DNA of 64,000 bases from an uncultured Burkholderiales bacterium (GTDB lineage Bacteria > Pseudomonadota > Gammaproteobacteria > Burkholderiales > Burkholderiaceae_C). The notes under the pieces were generated by a model. It worked only from the letters and a program-made list of their open reading frames with translations, did not search any database and was not told the origin of the DNA. A program made the translations under genes and the position numbers. This document shows positions 1 through 10,797 of the stretch, one piece after another (position 1 is the first letter of the stretch; each line of letters starts with the position of its first letter). The stretch covers positions 1 through 64,000 of the forward strand of contig CAIJIT010000013.1 of assembly GCA_903820745.1 (NCBI GenBank), in the 5' to 3' direction.

Positions 1-38
1 AGCAGGCAGGCATGAAGTAGCAGGCATGCGACAGGATT

Positions 39-68
39 TGGGCGGATTCATCCAGCCCATTTTTTTTT
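39..68 (+). terminator. intrinsic terminator of the unit upstream of rimP
   Basis: A hairpin (TGGGC at 39-43 pairing with GCCCA at 55-59, and GGAT at 44-47 pairing with ATCC at 50-53, with one bulged A) is followed by nine T residues at 60-68. This is a classic factor-independent terminator. It most likely ends a gene lying left of the window and separates it from the rimP operon, so the rimP promoter should lie within 69-174. No convincing -35/-10 pair was found there. Confidence 0.8.
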
Positions 69-174
69 GCTCGAACGAATTCGCTGTCTGGCCCGGTATG
101 GCTTTGAAAGCAAAAATCAGCTCGGAAGACCCTATACGCGGCACGCGCCGCGGGAAATTGAAGATTACTGATTC

Positions 175-765
175 ATGAATTGGCAAGACGCTGTTGAAAA
201 AACCGTGACCGGACTGGGTTACGACCTGGTGGACTGCGAACGCAGCCCGGCTGGATTGCTGCGCGTCTATATCGACCGTCTGCCTGAGCTGGCTGCCGCC
301 GGCGAATTGATCAATGTTGAAGACTGCGAGCGCGTGACGCGACAGTTGCAATATGTGCTCGAAGTCGAGGAATGCCCCTATGAGCGCCTTGAAGTGTCGT
401 CGCCGGGTCTTGACCGTCCGCTGAAAAAAGCTGCTGACTATGCGCGCTTTGTCGGCCAGGAAGTCGAGATCACGCTGCGCATGCCGTTCCAGGGGCGCAA
501 GAAATACAAGGGCTTGCTGGCCCTGCTGCCAGAAGTTGCTGTGCCGGCTGACGCAGCTCAGGCAGCGCCCGAATGGCGCCTGATCATCAGCGAGGGTGGA
601 GCTGATCAGGCATTGGATTTTTCTCTTGAGGAAGTCCGCGAAGCACGCTTGGTGCCCGTGGTGAACTTCAAGGGTCGCGGCAGCAAACCCGCACCGGCCA
701 AAAAAGGCGGTGGGGAAGAAGTCGTGCGCATTAATGACAAGGTTGACGGAGGTCCTGATCAATGA
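175..765 (+). CDS. rimP: ribosome maturation factor RimP
   Basis: A 196-residue protein of the RimP family, a cytoplasmic factor needed for 30S subunit maturation. The N-terminal domain (about residues 1-85) carries the family pattern around [10 protein letters not shown] and [15 protein letters not shown]. The SH3-like C-terminal domain follows to about residue 165, and the protein ends in a basic, Gly/Lys-rich tail. It is longer than the usual 150-160 residues because of the tail and a short Ala-rich insertion near residue 122. It is first in the rimP-nusA-infB cluster. Its stop overlaps the nusA start as ATGA, which indicates translational coupling. Confidence 0.96.
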   Translation: MNWQDAVEKTVTGLGYDLVDCERSPAGLLRVYIDRLPELAAAGELINVEDCERVTRQLQYVLEVEECPYERLEVSSPGLDRPLKKAADYARFVGQEVEITLRMPFQGRKKYKGLLALLPEVAVPADAAQAAPEWRLIISEGGADQALDFSLEEVREARLVPVVNFKGRGSKPAPAKKGGGEEVVRINDKVDGGPDQ

Positions 766-2240
766 ACCGCGAACTGCTGATGTTGGTAGATGCAATTTCA
801 CGCGAGAAAAGCGTGGAACGCGATGTGGTGTTTGGCGCTGTCGAGGCCGCTTTGGCTTCGGCGACCAAGAGGCTTTATGGCGGAGAGGCTGACATCCGCG
901 TCTGCGTCGACCGCGATTCGGGCGAGTACGAGACTTTCCGCCGCTGGCATGTCGTTCCCAGCGAAGCCGGTCTGCAGAATCCCGATTCTGAAATCCTGTT
1001 GTTCGAAGCGCAGGAGCAGATTGCCGACATCGAAGTCGACGACCATATCGAGGAGCCGGTTGATTCGGTGCCGATCGGCCGCATCGGCGCGCAGGCTGCC
1101 AAACAGGTGATCCTGCAGAAGATCCGTGATGCCGAGCGCGAGCAATTGCTGAATGACTTCATGGCGCGGGGCGAGAAGATTTTCGTCGGCACCGTCAAGC
1201 GTCTCGACAAGGGCGACATCATTGCCGAGTCAGGCCGCGTTGAAGGGCGCCTGAAGCGCAGCGAGATGATCTCGAAGGAAAATCTGCGCACCGGCGATCG
1301 CGTCCGTGCGGTGATTCTTGGCATCGACTCGACGCAGCGTGGGCCGCAGATCATGCTGTCGCGCAGCGCGCCAGAGTTCATGGTCGAGTTGTTCGCCCAG
1401 GAAGTACCCGAAATCGAGCAGGGCCTGCTGGAAATCAAGAGCTGCGCCCGCGACTGCGGTTCACGCGCCAAGATTGCCGTGGTCTCGCATGACAAACGCG
1501 TCGACCCGATCGGTACTTGCGTCGGGGTGCGCGGTTCGCGCGTCAATGGCGTGACCAACGAATTGGCGGGTGAACGCGTCGACATCGTGTTGTGGTCTGA
1601 AGACCCGGCCCAGTTCGTCATCGGTGCTTTGGCGCCGGCAAACGTGCAGTCGATCGTGGTGGATGAAGAGCGCCATGCGATGGACGTTGTTGTCGACGAG
1701 GAAAACCTCGCGATTGCAATCGGTCGCGGCGGCCAGAACGTGCGGCTGGCTTCCGAGCTGACCGGCTGGCGCATCAACATCATGTCGGCCGAGGAATCGG
1801 CGGTCAAACATGAGCAGGAATCCGAATCGGTGCGCAAGCTCTTCATCGAAAAGCTCGACGTCGATGCCGAAGTTGCCGACATCCTGATCTCCGAAGGCTT
1901 TACCAGCCTCGAAGAAGTGGCCTATGTGCCAATGCAGGAAATGCTCGAAGTCGAGTCCTTTGACGAAGACATGGTCAACGAGTTACGCACAAGAGCCAAG
2001 GATGCGCTGTTGACGATGGAGATCGCCCGCGAGGAACTGGCTGAAGGTGTGTCGCAAGACCTGCGCGATCTGGACGGCGTCACGCCCGAACTGATCGCCA
2101 AGCTGGCTGAAGGCAACATCAATACCCGCGACGACCTGGCCGATCTGGCCGTCGACGAACTGGTTGAATTGGTCGGTATGGACGAGGCCGAGGCCCGCAC
2201 CATGATCATGAAAGCCCGCGAACATTGGTTCACGGCTTGA
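762..2240 (+). CDS. nusA: transcription termination/antitermination factor NusA
   Basis: A 492-residue NusA that binds RNA polymerase and modulates pausing, termination and antitermination. It has the N-terminal polymerase-binding domain (about 1-125), an S1 domain (about 135-200), two KH domains with GxxG-type loops near residues 249-262 and 319-326 (GRGGQN), and C-terminal acidic helix-hairpin repeats from about 365 to the end. The length matches proteobacterial NusA with both C-terminal repeats. A GGAGG ribosome site lies about 10 bases ahead of the ATG inside the end of rimP, and the start overlaps the rimP stop by four bases. Confidence 0.98.
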   Translation: MNRELLMLVDAISREKSVERDVVFGAVEAALASATKRLYGGEADIRVCVDRDSGEYETFRRWHVVPSEAGLQNPDSEILLFEAQEQIADIEVDDHIEEPVDSVPIGRIGAQAAKQVILQKIRDAEREQLLNDFMARGEKIFVGTVKRLDKGDIIAESGRVEGRLKRSEMISKENLRTGDRVRAVILGIDSTQRGPQIMLSRSAPEFMVELFAQEVPEIEQGLLEIKSCARDCGSRAKIAVVSHDKRVDPIGTCVGVRGSRVNGVTNELAGERVDIVLWSEDPAQFVIGALAPANVQSIVVDEERHAMDVVVDEENLAIAIGRGGQNVRLASELTGWRINIMSAEESAVKHEQESESVRKLFIEKLDVDAEVADILISEGFTSLEEVAYVPMQEMLEVESFDEDMVNELRTRAKDALLTMEIAREELAEGVSQDLRDLDGVTPELIAKLAEGNINTRDDLADLAVDELVELVGMDEAEARTMIMKAREHWFTA

Positions 2241-2307
2241 GGCGGCTTTCGCCCTGGCACAACCGATCAATCGCGCAGCACCGAACGCATAAGTTAAGGA
2301 TTCAACA

Positions 2308-5286
2308 ATGGCTGTGACTACCGTCGCCCAGTTCGCCGCAGAGCTTCAACGATCAGCGGGTACGCTGCTTGAGCAGTTGCAAGCAGCTGGCGTCAACAAG
2401 GCATCTACCGATGATGTACTGAACGAAGCCGACAAGGAGCGTCTGCTGGGCCATCTGCGTACGGCGCATGGCACTGCGGGCGCCGACCGCAAGAAGATCA
2501 CGCTGACCCGCAAGTCAACCAGCGAGATCAAGCAAGCCGATGCCAGTGGCAAGGCGCGCACGATCCAGGTTGAAGTGCGCAAGAAGCGTACTTTCATCAA
2601 GCTCGACGAGGCGACGGGTGGTGACGACGCCGGCCATGTCGTCGACGAGGCCGATCTGCAACGCCGTCAGGAAGAAGCCCTGGCTCAGGCCGACGCTTTG
2701 CGTCAGCAAGAGGCCGAACTGGCGATCCGGGTGCGCGAACGTGAACATGCCGAGCGGCTTGTCCGGGAAGCCGAAGAGCAGCGCCGTCTGGCCAAGGTGG
2801 CCGCCGACATCATCGCGACAGACGAAGCCGCAGCGCGTGCAGTGGCTGATGCCGCCGCAGCCAGGGCGGCCTCGAGGGCGCCGCGCGGGACCGCCGAGTC
2901 GGTCGCCAAGGAGGCAGCGGCGATCAACAAGGCTTCTGCCGCCAGCCGCAGCGCGAAAGCTGCACCGGAGCCCGTGGCCGAACCCGTTGTCATTGCGGTG
3001 GTTGAGCCGGTCGTAGTCGCCGCTCCGGCAGAACCGGTCAAACCAGTCCTGCGTGTGGTCAAAGCCATCGACGTCGGTGCTGAAGAGAAGCAAAAACAGG
3101 TCGATCTGGAGCGCCGCCGCAAGGCTGCCGAGTCCGAGGCCTCGGCCATCCGCGCGATGATGAACGCACCCAAGCGGGTGATGACGGCCAAGAAGGAAGA
3201 GCCCAAGCCGGTTGAGCCCACCAAGGAAATCAAGGGCACGATCCACAAGAAGCCCGGAACGCCGGGTGCTCCAGTGGCTGGCGTGGCCAAGCCCGGCGAG
3301 AAGAAATCAGTCAAGTCGGAAAAGCTCTCATCCAGCTGGTCTGATGACAAGAAGCGCGGCGGCGTCAAGCCTGCCGGCACTGCCGCACCCGGTGGTGCAA
3401 GGCCTGCAGCTGGCGGCTGGCGTGCTCCGACCCGAGGTGCTGCCGGCGGCCGTCGCGGCGGTACTGATCGTGGTGCTGATCGCCGCGGCGGACTGACCAG
3501 TTTTGCCGCTCCGGTTGAAGTACAAGCGCAGGAAGTGCATGTGCCCGAGACGATTTCGGTTGCCGATCTGGCGCACAAGATGTCGATCAAGGCCTCAGAG
3601 CTGATCAAGGTGTTGATGAAACTGGGCCAGATGGTCACGATCAATCAGCAACTGGACCAGGAGACCGCGATGATTCTGGTCGAGGAAATGGGTCACAAGG
3701 CCTTCCCGGCCAAGCTTGACGATCCCGATGCGTTCCTGGAAGAAGAGGGCACAACGTCTGAGCAGCAGCATGAATCGCTGCCGCGTGCTCCGGTCGTCAC
3801 CGTCATGGGTCACGTCGACCATGGCAAGACCTCATTGCTCGACTACATCCGCCGTGCCCGTGTCGCAGCGGGTGAAGCCGGTGGTATCACCCAGCATATC
3901 GGCGCTTATCACGTTGATACGCCGCGCGGCATGATCACCTTCCTCGACACCCCGGGCCACGCGGCGTTTACCGCCATGCGCGCTCGCGGTGCCAAAGCCA
4001 CCGACATCGTGATTCTGGTGGTGGCGGCTGATGACGGCGTGATGCCGCAGACCAAGGAAGCGATCAGCCATGCCAAGGCGGCCGGTGTGCCGTTGGTGGT
4101 GGCGATGAACAAGATCGACAAGCCTGGCGCCAATATCGAGCGCCTCAAGTCGGAGCTGGTGGCCGAGGGCGTGGTGCCCGAGGACTTCGGTGGCGAAACG
4201 CCATTCGTGGCCGTATCAGCCAAGACCGGCGAAGGCGTCGACAGCCTGCTTGAACGCGTTTTGCTGCAAGCTGAAGTACTCGAACTGCGTGCTCCTTCGC
4301 TGTCGATGGCCAAGGGTCTGGTGATCGAAGCCAAGCTTGACAAAGGCCGCGGTCCGGTGGCGACGATCCTGGTGCAATCAGGCACCTTGAAACGCGGCGA
4401 CGTGGTGCTGGCCGGTTCGACCTATGGCCGTGTGCGCGCCATGCTCGACGAAGACGGCAAGTCCTGTACCGAAGCGGGTCCGTCGATCCCGGTTGAAATC
4501 CAGGGTCTGACCGAAGTGCCGCAAGCTGGTGATGAATTCATGGTGCTGGGCGATGAGCGCCGGGCCCGTGAAATCGCCACATTCCGTTCGGGCAAGTACC
4601 GCGATGTGAAGCTGTCGCGTCAGCAGGCCTCCAAGATGGAGAACATGTTCGAGAACATGGGTGCTGGCGACGTACAGACGATGGCCTTGATCATCAAGTC
4701 CGATGTACAGGGTTCGCAGGAAGCTCTGGCGGCCTCGCTGTTGAAACTGTCCACGCCTGAAGTCAAGGTGCAGATCGTTCATGCTGCAGTTGGTGCGATC
4801 AACGAGTCCGACGTCAATCTGGCGATGGCCTCGAAGGCCGTCATCATCGCCTTCAATGTGCGTGCCGATGCCGGTGCGCGCAAGCTGGCCGAGAACAACA
4901 CGGTCGACATCCGCTACTACAACATCATCTATGACGCAGTAGATGAAGTGAAGGCAGCGATGACCGGCATGCTGGCTCCCGAGCAGCGCGAGGAAGTCAT
5001 CGGCACCGCCGAGATCCGTACTGTCTTCGTGGCGACCAAGATCGGTACGATTGCTGGTTGCATGGTCACCTCAGGTTCGGTCAACCGAGCCGCACGTTTC
5101 CGCCTCATCCGCGAGAACGTGGTGATCTACACCGGCGACATCGATACCTTGAAGCGCATGAAGGACGATGTGCGCGAAGTCAAGGAAGGCTTCGAGTGCG
5201 GTATCAAACTGAAGAACTACAGCGACATCGCAGAAGGCGACCAGTTGGAATTCTTCGAAGTCAAGGAAGTTGCCCGGACGCTTTAA
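2308..5286 (+). CDS. infB: translation initiation factor IF-2
   Basis: A 992-residue IF-2, the GTPase that brings initiator tRNA to the 30S subunit. There is an IF2_N module at the start (about 1-55), a long Ala/Lys/Glu-rich linker with a Gly/Arg-rich segment near 350-395, and a second IF2_N module at about 412-465. The GTPase domain has G1 GHVDHGKT starting at about residue 501, G3 DTPGH and G4 NKID, and is followed by the C-terminal fMet-tRNA-binding domains. The linker makes it longer than E. coli IF-2 (890), as is common in betaproteobacteria. An AAGGA ribosome site precedes the ATG. It is separated from nusA by 67 bases. Confidence 0.98.
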   Translation: MAVTTVAQFAAELQRSAGTLLEQLQAAGVNKASTDDVLNEADKERLLGHLRTAHGTAGADRKKITLTRKSTSEIKQADASGKARTIQVEVRKKRTFIKLDEATGGDDAGHVVDEADLQRRQEEALAQADALRQQEAELAIRVREREHAERLVREAEEQRRLAKVAADIIATDEAAARAVADAAAARAASRAPRGTAESVAKEAAAINKASAASRSAKAAPEPVAEPVVIAVVEPVVVAAPAEPVKPVLRVVKAIDVGAEEKQKQVDLERRRKAAESEASAIRAMMNAPKRVMTAKKEEPKPVEPTKEIKGTIHKKPGTPGAPVAGVAKPGEKKSVKSEKLSSSWSDDKKRGGVKPAGTAAPGGARPAAGGWRAPTRGAAGGRRGGTDRGADRRGGLTSFAAPVEVQAQEVHVPETISVADLAHKMSIKASELIKVLMKLGQMVTINQQLDQETAMILVEEMGHKAFPAKLDDPDAFLEEEGTTSEQQHESLPRAPVVTVMGHVDHGKTSLLDYIRRARVAAGEAGGITQHIGAYHVDTPRGMITFLDTPGHAAFTAMRARGAKATDIVILVVAADDGVMPQTKEAISHAKAAGVPLVVAMNKIDKPGANIERLKSELVAEGVVPEDFGGETPFVAVSAKTGEGVDSLLERVLLQAEVLELRAPSLSMAKGLVIEAKLDKGRGPVATILVQSGTLKRGDVVLAGSTYGRVRAMLDEDGKSCTEAGPSIPVEIQGLTEVPQAGDEFMVLGDERRAREIATFRSGKYRDVKLSRQQASKMENMFENMGAGDVQTMALIIKSDVQGSQEALAASLLKLSTPEVKVQIVHAAVGAINESDVNLAMASKAVIIAFNVRADAGARKLAENNTVDIRYYNIIYDAVDEVKAAMTGMLAPEQREEVIGTAEIRTVFVATKIGTIAGCMVTSGSVNRAARFRLIRENVVIYTGDIDTLKRMKDDVREVKEGFECGIKLKNYSDIAEGDQLEFFEVKEVARTL

Positions 5287-5306
5287 GGCGGATTGCCCTC
5301 AACCAG

Positions 5307-5339
5307 CAAACCCCGCCCTCCAAGGAGTGGCGGGGTTTG
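5307..5339 (+). terminator. perfect 11-bp hairpin after infB (possible terminator or processing site)
   Basis: CAAACCCCGCC at 5307-5317 is exactly complementary to GGCGGGGTTTG at 5329-5339, with an 11-base loop. It lies 21 bases past the infB stop and 62 bases before rbfA. No run of T residues follows, only TGTTTG. It may therefore act as a weak terminator, an attenuator or an mRNA end-stabiliser rather than a full stop of the operon. Confidence 0.5.
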
Positions 5340-5400
5340 TGTTTGAAGGGCCCAGCATTGATGGCTGAGAGCCGAAAAATGCAGCAGGCAGGAGTTCAAC

Positions 5401-5814
5401 ATGAGACATAAAAGGGTCATACCCAACCGCAGTTTCCGGGTGGCCGACCAGATCCAACGCGATCTGGCCGAGTTGATTCGCGAACTGAAGGATCCACGCA
5501 TTGGCATGGCCACCGTCAACGCGGTCGAGGTCACGCCCGACTATGCCCACGCGAAGGTGTTCTTCTCGGTGCTGGTCGGTGATGCCAAGGAAACCGGCGA
5601 AGCATTGAACGAAGCCGCTGGTTTCTTGCGCAACGGCTTGTTCAAGCGACTGCAAATCCACACGGTGCCAAGCCTGCATTTCCACTTCGACCGCACGACC
5701 GAGCGGGCGGCCGAACTGAGCGCCCTGATCAACCAGGCCAATGCGACCCGAGCCAAGGACGATGAGACGGTTGCGCCGGATGGCGCTGCGGACGACACCA
5801 AGGCGGCGGACTAA
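5401..5814 (+). CDS. rbfA: 30S ribosome-binding factor RbfA
   Basis: A 137-residue RbfA, a single KH-like domain protein that binds the 30S subunit during maturation of the 16S rRNA 5' end. Family signatures include the basic N-terminus, the segment [21 protein letters not shown], and VPSLHFHFD near residue 95. The final 20 residues are an acidic, Ala-rich tail. A GGAG site sits seven bases before the ATG. The gene follows infB after a hairpin-containing 114-base gap and is 11 bases ahead of truB, the common order in this cluster. Confidence 0.96.
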   Translation: MRHKRVIPNRSFRVADQIQRDLAELIRELKDPRIGMATVNAVEVTPDYAHAKVFFSVLVGDAKETGEALNEAAGFLRNGLFKRLQIHTVPSLHFHFDRTTERAAELSALINQANATRAKDDETVAPDGAADDTKAAD

Positions 5815-5825
5815 GCCAACAGCCG

Positions 5826-6800
5826 ATGATTGCCAAAACCCAGCGCCCCAAGACGCCGCGTCGTGCATTGCACGGCGTGCTGCTGCTTGACAAGCCGCTG
5901 GGCCTGTCGAGCAACGATGCCCTGCAAAAAGCCAAATGGTTGATGCGCGCCGAAAAAGCCGGCCATACCGGTACGCTGGATCCTCTGGCCACGGGTCTGC
6001 TGCCGCTGTGCTTCGGTGCCAGTACCAAATTCAGCCAGATCAGCCTCGATGCCGACAAGGCTTACGAGGCCGTGCTGCGACTCGGTGTCAGGACCACAAC
6101 CGGTGATGCCGAAGGCGAGGTGCTGGAGCAATGCGATGTGCAGGTCACGCGCGAGCAGATCGAAGCCGCTTGCCTGGCCTTTACCGGAGCGATCGACCAG
6201 GTGCCGCCAATGCATTCGGCCCTCAAGCATGAGGGCCGACCGCTGTACGAATATGCCCGTGCTGGCATCGTCATCGAGCGGCCTTCACGGCGCGTGACGA
6301 TTCACGCCATTGACATCATCGACTGGCAGGATGAGCGCCTGACCTTGGGCATTCGCTGCAGCAAGGGCACTTACATCCGAACGCTGGCTGAAGACATCGG
6401 ACACCGACTCGGTTGCGGCGCTTCATTGAGTGCGCTTAGACGAACCGCTTCAGGCCCGCTGGCCATTGGCGAGGCGATCAGTCTGGACGCGCTGGCTGCC
6501 TTGACTGAAATCGAGCGTGAGGCCTTGCTGCGTCCGCCCGACTCCTTGTTGTCGGACTGGCCCGAGCTGCGGCTCGACCAGACCGAAGCAGCTCGTTTTC
6601 TGAACGGTCTGCGGCGTCGCCTTTACAGCGACAGCAATGAAGACGCACCGCATGTACGGGTTTACGGATCCGAACCACATGCATTTCTGGGCAGTGCCCA
6701 TATCACTGACGGCGAGTTGATCGCCGATCGATTACTGAGTCCGCATGAGGTCAAAAGCCTCGTGAGCACTGAAAGCAGTTTTTTAGAAAGCCCCGTATGA
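5826..6800 (+). CDS. truB: tRNA pseudouridine(55) synthase TruB
   Basis: A 324-residue TruB that converts U55 in the T-loop of tRNAs to pseudouridine. The catalytic aspartate is D52 in the motif [14 protein letters not shown]. The motifs [15 protein letters not shown] and LRRTASGP of the family are present, and a C-terminal PUA-like region follows. No strong ribosome site precedes the ATG, so it probably depends on translation of rbfA just upstream. Its stop overlaps the typA start (ATGA). Confidence 0.96.
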   Translation: MIAKTQRPKTPRRALHGVLLLDKPLGLSSNDALQKAKWLMRAEKAGHTGTLDPLATGLLPLCFGASTKFSQISLDADKAYEAVLRLGVRTTTGDAEGEVLEQCDVQVTREQIEAACLAFTGAIDQVPPMHSALKHEGRPLYEYARAGIVIERPSRRVTIHAIDIIDWQDERLTLGIRCSKGTYIRTLAEDIGHRLGCGASLSALRRTASGPLAIGEAISLDALAALTEIEREALLRPPDSLLSDWPELRLDQTEAARFLNGLRRRLYSDSNEDAPHVRVYGSEPHAFLGSAHITDGELIADRLLSPHEVKSLVSTESSFLESPV

Positions 6801-8617
6801 CCAAGCAAATCCGCAACATCGCCATCATCGCCCACGTTGACCATGGCAAAACCACCATGGTTGACCAATTGCTGCGCCAGAGCGGCACCTTTGCCGAACA
6901 CGAAAAAGTGATCGACACCGTGATGGACAACAACGCCATCGAACGCGAACGCGGCATCACCATTCTGGCCAAGAACTGCGCCGTTTCCTGGGAAGGCACC
7001 CACATCAACATCGTGGATACCCCGGGACATGCCGACTTCGGCGGCGAGGTCGAGCGCGCTTTGTCGATGGTCGACGGTGTGGTGTTGCTGATCGACGCGC
7101 AGGAAGGCCCGATGCCACAGACCCGCTTCGTCACCAAGAAGGCCCTGGCCCTGGGTTTGAAGCCGATCGTGGTGGTGAACAAGGTCGACAAGCCTGGCGC
7201 CAAGCCCGATGCCGTGATCAATGCCGCTTTCGATCTGTTTGACAAGCTCGGCGCCACTGACGAACAACTCGACTTTCCGGTGGTCTACGCTTCGGGCATC
7301 AACGGCTGGACCTCGCTGGTCGAAGGCGCTCCTGGTGAACAATGGGGCCCGGACATGTCGGCCCTGTTCAACACCGTGCTGGCCCATGTGCCGCCGCAAA
7401 AGGGTGACCCCGAAGCACCGCTGCAATTGCAGATTTCGGCGCTGGATTTTTCGACCTTCGTCGGCCGCATCGGCGTCGGCCGCATCAGTCAGGGCACGAT
7501 CAAGCCCGGCATGGATGTGGTGGTGATGGAAGGCCCTGAAGGCAAGTCCACCAAGGGGCGCATCAACAATGTGCTGACTTTCCAGGGCCTGGACCGCGTG
7601 CAAGTCACCGAAGCCGGCCCCGGCGACATCGTCTTGATCAACGGCATCTCGGAAATCGGCATCGGCGTGACCGTGACCGACCTGCTGAAGCCGGCGCCGC
7701 TGCCGATGCTCAAGGTCGACGAGCCGACGCTGACGATGAACTTCTGCGTCAACACCAGCCCGCTGGCCGGCCGCGAAGGCAAATTCGTCACCAGCCGCCA
7801 ACTCTGGGACCGCTTGCAAAAGGAACTGCAGAGCAATGTGGCGCTGCGCGTTGCCGAGACCGACGAAGAGGGCATCTTCGAAGTCATGGGTCGCGGTGAG
7901 TTGCACCTGACGATTCTGCTGGAAAACATGCGCCGCGAAGGCTACGAGATGGCAGTATCGAAGCCGCGTGTGGTGTTCCGCGATGTCAACGGCGAAAAGC
8001 ATGAGCCGATCGAATTGGTCACCGCTGACGTCGAGGAAACTCACCAGGGTGGCGTGATGCAGGCCTTGGGCGAACGCAAGGGTGACCTGGTCAATATGGA
8101 ATCAGACGGCCGCGGCCGTGTGCGTCTTGAATACCGGATCCCGGCTCGTGGCTTGATCGGCTTCTCCAACGAGTTCATGAATTTGACCCGTGGTTCGGGC
8201 TTGATCAGCAACATCTTCGACAGCTATGAGCCGCACAAAGGTGAGATCGGTGGACGCAAGAACGGCGTGCTGATCTCGATGGACGCTGGTGAGATCTTCA
8301 CTTACGCCCTGGGCAAGCTGGACGACCGCGGACGCATGTTCGTCAAGCCCAATGACCCGGTCTATGAAGGCATGATCGTTGGCATCCACAACCGCGACAA
8401 CGACCTGGTCGTCAATGCAACACGCACGAAGCAGTTGACCAACTTCCGGGTCAGCGGCAAGGAAGACGCCATCAAGGTCACGCCACCGATCGATTTGACG
8501 CTGGAGTATGGCGTCGAGTTCATCGAAGACGACGAGTTGGTCGAAATCACGCCCAAGAGCATTCGCTTGCGCAAGCGTTACCTGACCGAAAACGAACGCA
8601 AGCGCTTTTCGCGTTGA
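6797..8617 (+). CDS. typA: ribosome-associated translational GTPase TypA/BipA
   Basis: A 606-residue GTPase of the TypA/BipA family, related to EF-G and associated with ribosomes during assembly and stress. G1 is AHVDHGKTT near residues 12-20, followed by [16 protein letters not shown] and [11 protein letters not shown]-like domain II and the BipA-specific C-terminal domain (RGLIGF at about 450, KDEDAIKV-type end) are present. It is coupled to truB by a four-base overlap. A GC-rich hairpin without a T run lies downstream at 8633-8658 and may mark the end of the operon. Confidence 0.97.
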   Translation: MTKQIRNIAIIAHVDHGKTTMVDQLLRQSGTFAEHEKVIDTVMDNNAIERERGITILAKNCAVSWEGTHINIVDTPGHADFGGEVERALSMVDGVVLLIDAQEGPMPQTRFVTKKALALGLKPIVVVNKVDKPGAKPDAVINAAFDLFDKLGATDEQLDFPVVYASGINGWTSLVEGAPGEQWGPDMSALFNTVLAHVPPQKGDPEAPLQLQISALDFSTFVGRIGVGRISQGTIKPGMDVVVMEGPEGKSTKGRINNVLTFQGLDRVQVTEAGPGDIVLINGISEIGIGVTVTDLLKPAPLPMLKVDEPTLTMNFCVNTSPLAGREGKFVTSRQLWDRLQKELQSNVALRVAETDEEGIFEVMGRGELHLTILLENMRREGYEMAVSKPRVVFRDVNGEKHEPIELVTADVEETHQGGVMQALGERKGDLVNMESDGRGRVRLEYRIPARGLIGFSNEFMNLTRGSGLISNIFDSYEPHKGEIGGRKNGVLISMDAGEIFTYALGKLDDRGRMFVKPNDPVYEGMIVGIHNRDNDLVVNATRTKQLTNFRVSGKEDAIKVTPPIDLTLEYGVEFIEDDELVEITPKSIRLRKRYLTENERKRFSR

Positions 8618-8733
8618 TGATTGACGGCCATCTGCCCGGGGCGAGTGACTCCCGGGCATGAGACAAGGCGTGCACAAGCCCTTCGAGGCGACTGCCGCCT
8701 TGTTGACAGGATGCTTTCCCATTGCCTAGTTCG

Positions 8734-9657
8734 ATGAGTCATCGGCGCGCCTTGCTCCTGATGCTGCTGGTCACCTTGCTGTGGAGCACGGCCGGGGTGG
8801 TGACGCGGCATTTGCAGGACGCGCGCGGCTTTGAGCTGACCTTCTGGCGCAGTGCCTTCACGCTGGTTTTTCTCTCGATGGTGCTGGGCTGGCAGCGCGG
8901 GCCGGCGCTGTTCAGACAGTTACTGCTTGCCCCGCATTTGGTCCGCTTCTCCGGCCTTTGCTGGGCGGTGATGTTCACCGCCTTCATGCTGGCGCTGAAG
9001 CTGACAACGGTTGCCAATGTGCTCGTGACGATGGCACTGGCGCCGCTGCTGACAGCGCTGTTCTCGCGCTTGTTCTTGCACCACAAACTGCCTTTGCGCA
9101 CCTGGGCCGCCATCCTGCTGGGCAGCGCTGGCCTGGCCTGGATGTTCAACCAGCAGCTCGATACCCATGCCAATCTGCAAGGCATTGCCGTCGCCCTGTG
9201 CGTGCCGCTGGCTGCTGCGACCAATTGGTGTTTGCTCCAGCATGCGGGCCATGCGCTGGAAGCAAAGCACAGCGACATGCCGCTGGCCCTGCTACTCGGC
9301 GCCTTGCTGTCGACAGTTGCGACGCTGCCATTGGCTTTGCCATCTCAAGCTTCGGTTCACGACCTGTCCTTGCTCGCTGGACTGGGGCTGTTCCAACTGA
9401 CCCTGCCATGCCTGCTGGTTGTACGGCTGAGCCGGGAGCTTTCGGGGGCCGAGTTGTCATTGCTTGGCCTGCTCGAAGTCATTTTTGGTGTGTTGTGGGC
9501 CTGGCTTGGTGCCGGGGAAGACCCTTCTAGCTCGACCCTGGTCGGCGGTGCTATGGTGCTGGCAGCGTTGATCGGCAACGAACTCATGGCCCGGAAAATC
9601 AGTTCGCCCACAGTATTGCCGATTGTTTCAACCCCCAATTCACGGAGCCAGGCATGA
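8734..9657 (+). CDS. EamA/DMT-family transporter
   Basis: A protein of about 307 residues from the ATG used here; a TTG four codons upstream at 8722 is an alternative. It is nearly all hydrophobic, with about ten predicted membrane helices in two homologous halves. The first EamA half begins with LWSTAGVVTRHL and the second with ALCVPLAAATNW. It is an inner-membrane drug/metabolite transporter. The substrate cannot be told from sequence. The stop overlaps the next gene (ATGA), so it is co-translated with the enoyl-CoA hydratase-family enzyme. Confidence 0.85.
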   Translation: MSHRRALLLMLLVTLLWSTAGVVTRHLQDARGFELTFWRSAFTLVFLSMVLGWQRGPALFRQLLLAPHLVRFSGLCWAVMFTAFMLALKLTTVANVLVTMALAPLLTALFSRLFLHHKLPLRTWAAILLGSAGLAWMFNQQLDTHANLQGIAVALCVPLAAATNWCLLQHAGHALEAKHSDMPLALLLGALLSTVATLPLALPSQASVHDLSLLAGLGLFQLTLPCLLVVRLSRELSGAELSLLGLLEVIFGVLWAWLGAGEDPSSSTLVGGAMVLAALIGNELMARKISSPTVLPIVSTPNSRSQA

Positions 9658-10769
9658 CGCCCGCTTTGATTCCCGTCCTGCATTCCCAAGGCCAAATCCA
9701 CGCCGAAGTCAACGGCTGTCTGGGCCTGATCACCTTGAACCGGCCCGAAGCGCTGAATGCGCTGTCGCTGGCGATGATTCGCGACATCGCCGCCTTGCTG
9801 CAATCCTGGCAGGAAGCGGCCGAGATTCAGGCCGTCATGCTGCTGGCGGCGGCTCGCCCGGGCAAAGCGCCGGTCTTTTGCGCTGGCGGCGACATCCGCT
9901 TTTTTCATGTCGCCGCCTTGGCAGGCGACACCGGGTTGGATGATTTTTTCACTGACGAATACGCACTCAACCACCTGATCCACCAATACCCGAAGCCCTA
10001 TATCGCGTTGATGGACGGTTTGGTGATCGGCGGCGGCATGGGCATCAGCCAAGGTGCCCGGCTGCGCGTACTGACCGAGCGTAGCCGCCTGGCGATGCCT
10101 GAGACGCATATCGGCCTGTTTCCGGATGTCGGCGGTGGCTATTTCCTCGGCCAATGCCCGGGTCATGTCGGCCAGTGGCTGGCCTTGACCGGCGAGCCGA
10201 TTGCCGCCACCGAGGCGATTGAATATGGCCTCGGTGATGTCTTCATTCAGTCGGCGGCATTGCCGGACTTGATCGAGAATTTGCGCCATGGCGAGCAAGC
10301 CAGTGCCGAGCATGTGATCGCCAGCGTGATGGAATATGCCGATCTGGCGCCGGCCAGCACCTTGCCGCCGCAGGCCTTGATCGACAGGCATTTCGGACTG
10401 CCTGATGTGGCGGCCATCATGGCGTCGCTGGCAGCGGCCGATGACCCATGGTCGGCCCGTATGCTGGCCAAGCTGCTGCAGCGCTCACCGTTGATGTTGG
10501 CTGTGACGCTGGAACAGTTACGCCGCGCCAGGGCCATGACGCTGGCCGAAGACTTGCGCATGGAGCGCGATATGGTGCACCAATGCTTTCATCTGCGGCC
10601 CTTGACCGAGAACGAAACCGTCGAAGGCATCCGCGCGCTGGTGATCGACAAGGATCATGCGCCGCGCTGGAAACCTTCAGCCATAGCGGCGGTCACACCG
10701 ACAATGGTGCAGGCCTATTTCGACAGCCCCTGGAGACCTACGCTTCATCCGCTGCGCGGCCTGAAATAA
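9654..10769 (+). CDS. enoyl-CoA hydratase/isomerase family, likely 3-hydroxyisobutyryl-CoA hydrolase
   Basis: A 371-residue crotonase-fold protein. The length (about 350-380) and the C-terminal extension fit the 3-hydroxyisobutyryl-CoA hydrolase branch rather than the ~260-residue hydratases. Crotonase signatures are [10 protein letters not shown] near residue 80 (oxyanion hole) and the glycine-rich [15 protein letters not shown], followed by [17 protein letters not shown] with the Glu/Asp pair expected in this branch. The reaction would be CoA-ester hydrolysis in valine breakdown. The rest of the valine pathway is not nearby. It overlaps the transporter gene by four bases. Confidence 0.82.
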   Translation: MTPALIPVLHSQGQIHAEVNGCLGLITLNRPEALNALSLAMIRDIAALLQSWQEAAEIQAVMLLAAARPGKAPVFCAGGDIRFFHVAALAGDTGLDDFFTDEYALNHLIHQYPKPYIALMDGLVIGGGMGISQGARLRVLTERSRLAMPETHIGLFPDVGGGYFLGQCPGHVGQWLALTGEPIAATEAIEYGLGDVFIQSAALPDLIENLRHGEQASAEHVIASVMEYADLAPASTLPPQALIDRHFGLPDVAAIMASLAAADDPWSARMLAKLLQRSPLMLAVTLEQLRRARAMTLAEDLRMERDMVHQCFHLRPLTENETVEGIRALVIDKDHAPRWKPSAIAAVTPTMVQAYFDSPWRPTLHPLRGLK

Positions 10770-10797
10770 CCGAACTCACCCAAACCGGAACATCCTG

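Noticed and set aside
69..174. Sigma-70 promoter for rimP
   Set aside because: TTGAAA and CTATAC are present, but the spacing of about 22 bases is too long for a confident call.
8633..8658. Terminator after typA
   Set aside because: TGCCCGGG and CCCGGGCA form a good 8-base-pair stem, but no T run follows, so it is only mentioned in the typA entry.
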